Position numbers and translations under genes: made by a program. From NCBI GenBank assembly GCA_030747785.1, contig JASLKC010000027.1, positions 1-34,285 of the forward strand: DNA of 34,285 nt, written 5' to 3'. A model generated the notes under the pieces. It was not told the DNA's origin, made no database searches, and saw only the letters and a list, made by a program, of their open reading frames with translations. This DNA comes from Candidatus Poseidoniaceae archaeon (lineage in GTDB: Archaea > Thermoplasmatota > Poseidoniia > Poseidoniales > Poseidoniaceae). Each line of letters begins with the position of its first letter. Within the stretch, counting starts at the first letter, position 1. Positions 32,722 through 34,285 of this stretch are shown here, piece by piece.

Positions 32722-33744
32722 TCAATCGCGAAGTCCTTCTTCAGTAACTTGGTAGACACATTCGCCATCTGGTAGGTTTGGTGAATCGACTAGACGTGCG
32801 ATTCTCCTTCCACCTTTGGCCTTGCGTAAGTAAAGCCTGAATGTGCTTGCGTGTGCGAGAACGTGACCACCAATTGGCTTGGTTGGATCTCCCCACATAG
32901 CATCCGGTTTGGATTGAACCTGGTTTGTCACAAGCACAAGGGCGTTGTTGACATCAGCGAGTTGCTTGAGGTCCTTGAGGTGCCGATTCAGCTTTTGCTG
33001 TCTATTTGCTAGCATTCCACGACCGATGTATTCGGCACGGTAGTGGCTAGTTAAGGAATCGACAATAATCATCTTGATATTTCGGCCTTTACTCATCCGC
33101 TTGATTTCCTCTGCCAAAAGCATCTGGTGAGCGGAATTATATGCGCGTGCTACGTGTATTCTTTCGAGAACTGCTTCTGGGTCAAGGCCACGGCCTCTTG
33201 CCATTTGCGTGATTCTTTCCGGGCGGAAGGTATCTTCAGTATCGATGTAAAAGACATCACCGTCGAGTCCACCTTCTTCGATTGACATTGTACAATTGAC
33301 TGCTAGTTGGTGCCCGATCTGTGTTTTTCCAGAACCGAACTCCCCGTAGACTTCTACAAGTGCTTGAGTCTCAAAACCACCAGCCATTAAATCGTCTATG
33401 CTCTGTACCATGCTAGAGAGTTTCATGACTTCTCTACGGCGCTCAAGTAGTGCTGCACCGCTTACGAATCCACCTATATTCGCCATCTTCTTGGCTGCGG
33501 CAATGATCTTGCCCGCTACAGCCTCTCCAAGTTCTGCTTGTTCTGCTAGGTCACCTGCGCTCATGACTGCAACTGCGAGTAATTCCTCGAAGCCAGCTTC
33601 GCGCAACTTTTCAGCCGTTGCTGGCCCTACACCTGGTAGGTCATCAATGGTCGGCTCTGGTTCTAGCGGCTCTTCCATTGTCATGATGTGTTCCTCCTCC
33701 GGCTCTTCAGCCTTGCTCTCGTCCGTTTTGCTTTTTGTTGCCAT
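32722..33744 (-). CDS. radA: DNA recombinase RadA
   Basis: Forms filaments on single-stranded DNA and promotes strand exchange in homologous recombination. 340 residues. A charged, flexible N-terminus of about 30 residues is followed by a helix-hairpin-helix domain ([15 protein letters not shown] at 33-47). Walker A is G-E-F-G-S-G-K-T at 134-141; Walker B is M-I-I-V-D-S-L. The G-G-F-V-S-G linker region takes the place of the usual F-x-x-A subunit-contact motif, ending in Gly. L2 and the T-N-Q-V-Q segment are conserved. The ATG at 33744 has AGGAGTGA 6 bases upstream. ftsZ follows on the same strand. Confidence 0.95.
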   Translation of the reverse strand: MATKSKTDESKAEEPEEEHIMTMEEPLEPEPTIDDLPGVGPATAEKLREAGFEELLAVAVMSAGDLAEQAELGEAVAGKIIAAAKKMANIGGFVSGAALLERRREVMKLSSMVQSIDDLMAGGFETQALVEVYGEFGSGKTQIGHQLAVNCTMSIEEGGLDGDVFYIDTEDTFRPERITQMARGRGLDPEAVLERIHVARAYNSAHQMLLAEEIKRMSKGRNIKMIIVDSLTSHYRAEYIGRGMLANRQQKLNRHLKDLKQLADVNNALVLVTNQVQSKPDAMWGDPTKPIGGHVLAHASTFRLYLRKAKGGRRIARLVDSPNLPDGECVYQVTEEGLRD

Positions 33745-33750
33745 CCCTTT

Positions 33751-33758
33751 TCACTCCT
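33751..33758 (-). promoter_or_regulatory. Ribosome-binding site of radA
   Basis: AGGAGTGA on the minus strand, 6 bases before the ATG at 33744. The identical octamer precedes the sulfotransferase-like gene (11621-11628), which supports it as the local Shine-Dalgarno sequence. Confidence 0.6.
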
Positions 33759-33795
33759 GAGATAGACCGAAGTCATAGCCGGAGGTACTTGAAGG

Positions 33796-33802
33796 ATAAA
33801 AT
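33796..33802 (-). promoter_or_regulatory. Box A-like element of radA
   Basis: ATTTTAT on the minus strand lies about 55 bases upstream of the radA ATG. A start of transcription 26 bases downstream would leave a leader of about 28 nt containing the ribosome-binding site. Confidence 0.35.
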
Positions 33803-33851
33803 GAGTCTAGCATTGGAAGGTGAAAGTGCTTTCCTTTGCTTAGGAAGGGCC

Positions 33852-33880
33852 TGAAGGCTGTACTGCGACAAAAGCCTTCA
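33852..33880. terminator. Inverted repeat between radA and the exported protein gene
   Basis: TGAAGGCT and AGCCTTCA form an 8-bp perfect stem around 13 bases. It lies 15 bases after the stop of the right-hand gene, so it may mark its 3' end; on the plus strand a short T-run follows. It could also be part of the radA control region. Confidence 0.35.
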
Positions 33881-33894
33881 CTTTTAGTTCACAT

Positions 33895-34285
33895 TCACTC
33901 TGGACGTGGATTTGTAGGGGACTCAGAACCTTCCACATATCCGATAATGATGTCGTTGGAGACATTTACATTGTCACCTTGTGTTACTTCGACATCTAAT
34001 GACCAAACACCAGCAACGACCGCTCTTGTTGTGTACGACCATGTTTCAGTTTGACCATCTCCCATTTGTCCTGAATTACTTGCTGTTTCATTGCCTTCAG
34101 GGTCATTTAGAGACCAAGTTACTTCAGAACTCCCTCCTCCAAAAATAATACTACCGCCGGTATTTTCTGCTGAAGATTCTAATGTAATTCGGTCGGGTAC
34201 GGGATTTCCATCTGCGCAGTCAGGTGTTGCATCGAATGTCATTGATGAAGATGCTGTGTTGGAATCCGACCAGACAATATGCATG
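33895..34285 (-). CDS. C-terminal end of an exported protein, 5' end beyond the window
   Basis: The last 130 residues are visible, with the stop at 33895-33897; the ATG at 34284 is probably internal. The sequence is beta-rich, with W-S-L-N-D-P-E-G-N-E-T-A followed by W-S-Y-T-T-R-A-V-V-A-G-V-W-S-L-D-V-E-V-T, the pattern of Ig-like or PKD-like extracellular domains. Asn-rich and acidic, two Cys at most. It ends in a short Pro/Arg tail without a visible membrane helix. Probably a large secreted protein like that at the left edge, but no direct repeat is shared. Read towards radA on the same strand. Confidence 0.75.
   Translation of the reverse strand, partial: MHIVWSDSNTASSSMTFDATPDCADGNPVPDRITLESSAENTGGSIIFGGGSSEVTWSLNDPEGNETASNSGQMGDGQTETWSYTTRAVVAGVWSLDVEVTQGDNVNVSNDIIIGYVEGSESPTNPRPE

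Noticed and set aside
1-34285. CRISPR arrays, insertion sequences, prophage or integration sites
   Set aside because: No regularly spaced repeats, transposase, integrase or phage structural genes were seen on either strand.

Overview
The window looks like a chromosomal segment of a planktonic marine euryarchaeon, most likely Marine Group II (Candidatus Poseidoniales). That placement is inferred from gene content: archaeal RadA, an archaeal-type FtsZ, a Bat-like HTH_10 regulator, membrane-anchored winged-helix regulators, very large secreted propeller proteins, and several genes that look bacterial in origin. No rRNA, tRNA, CRISPR array, insertion sequence or phage gene was seen. Coding density is very high and no gap between genes exceeds about 170 bases. 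Neighbouring 3' ends repeatedly touch or overlap.

Layout. (1) 1-6068, minus: one uninterrupted reading frame for a giant secreted beta-propeller protein that runs off the left edge. (2) 6238-8550, plus: a malic enzyme/phosphotransacetylase fusion. (3) 8534-10414, minus: a small protein, a PTGES2-like glutathione transferase and a reduced SUMF1-like membrane protein. (4) 10466-10879, plus: RlmH. (5) 10887-12537, minus: a class IV aminotransferase overlapping a sulfotransferase-like gene; plants carry this pair as one fused protein. (6) 12641-14924, plus: two membrane proteins, a DUF2203 protein and a PduO-type cobalamin adenosyltransferase. (7) 14925-16415: a Nudix hydrolase (minus) divergent from a DHH phosphoesterase (plus). 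(8) 16404-21571: TSUP and DHA2 transporters (minus), an MMPL/RND transporter (plus) and a DUF4079-like protein (minus). (9) 21675-25055, plus: a very long helical-repeat protein ending in a PIN nuclease domain. (10) 25111-28301: NADP isocitrate dehydrogenase (minus), then an OsmC-like protein and a Bat-like PAS regulator (plus). (11) 28305-29792, minus: an acidic protein and a partner of unknown function. (12) 29910-31509, plus: a membrane-bound winged-helix regulator and a small anchored exoprotein. (13) 31510-33744, minus: ftsZ downstream of radA. (14) 33895-34285, minus: the C-terminal end of another exported protein.

How the genes fit together. Malic enzyme and isocitrate dehydrogenase are both NADPH-yielding steps of central carbon metabolism. 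The cobalamin adenosyltransferase implies use of adenosylcobalamin. The secreted and anchored proteins fit a particle-attached or protein-degrading heterotroph. The least explained items are the PIN giant with an Arg/Gly-rich segment, the aminotransferase that lacks the expected PLP lysine, and a set of compact perfect hairpins at or just after start codons, three of them starting at nucleotide 29 of an open reading frame.
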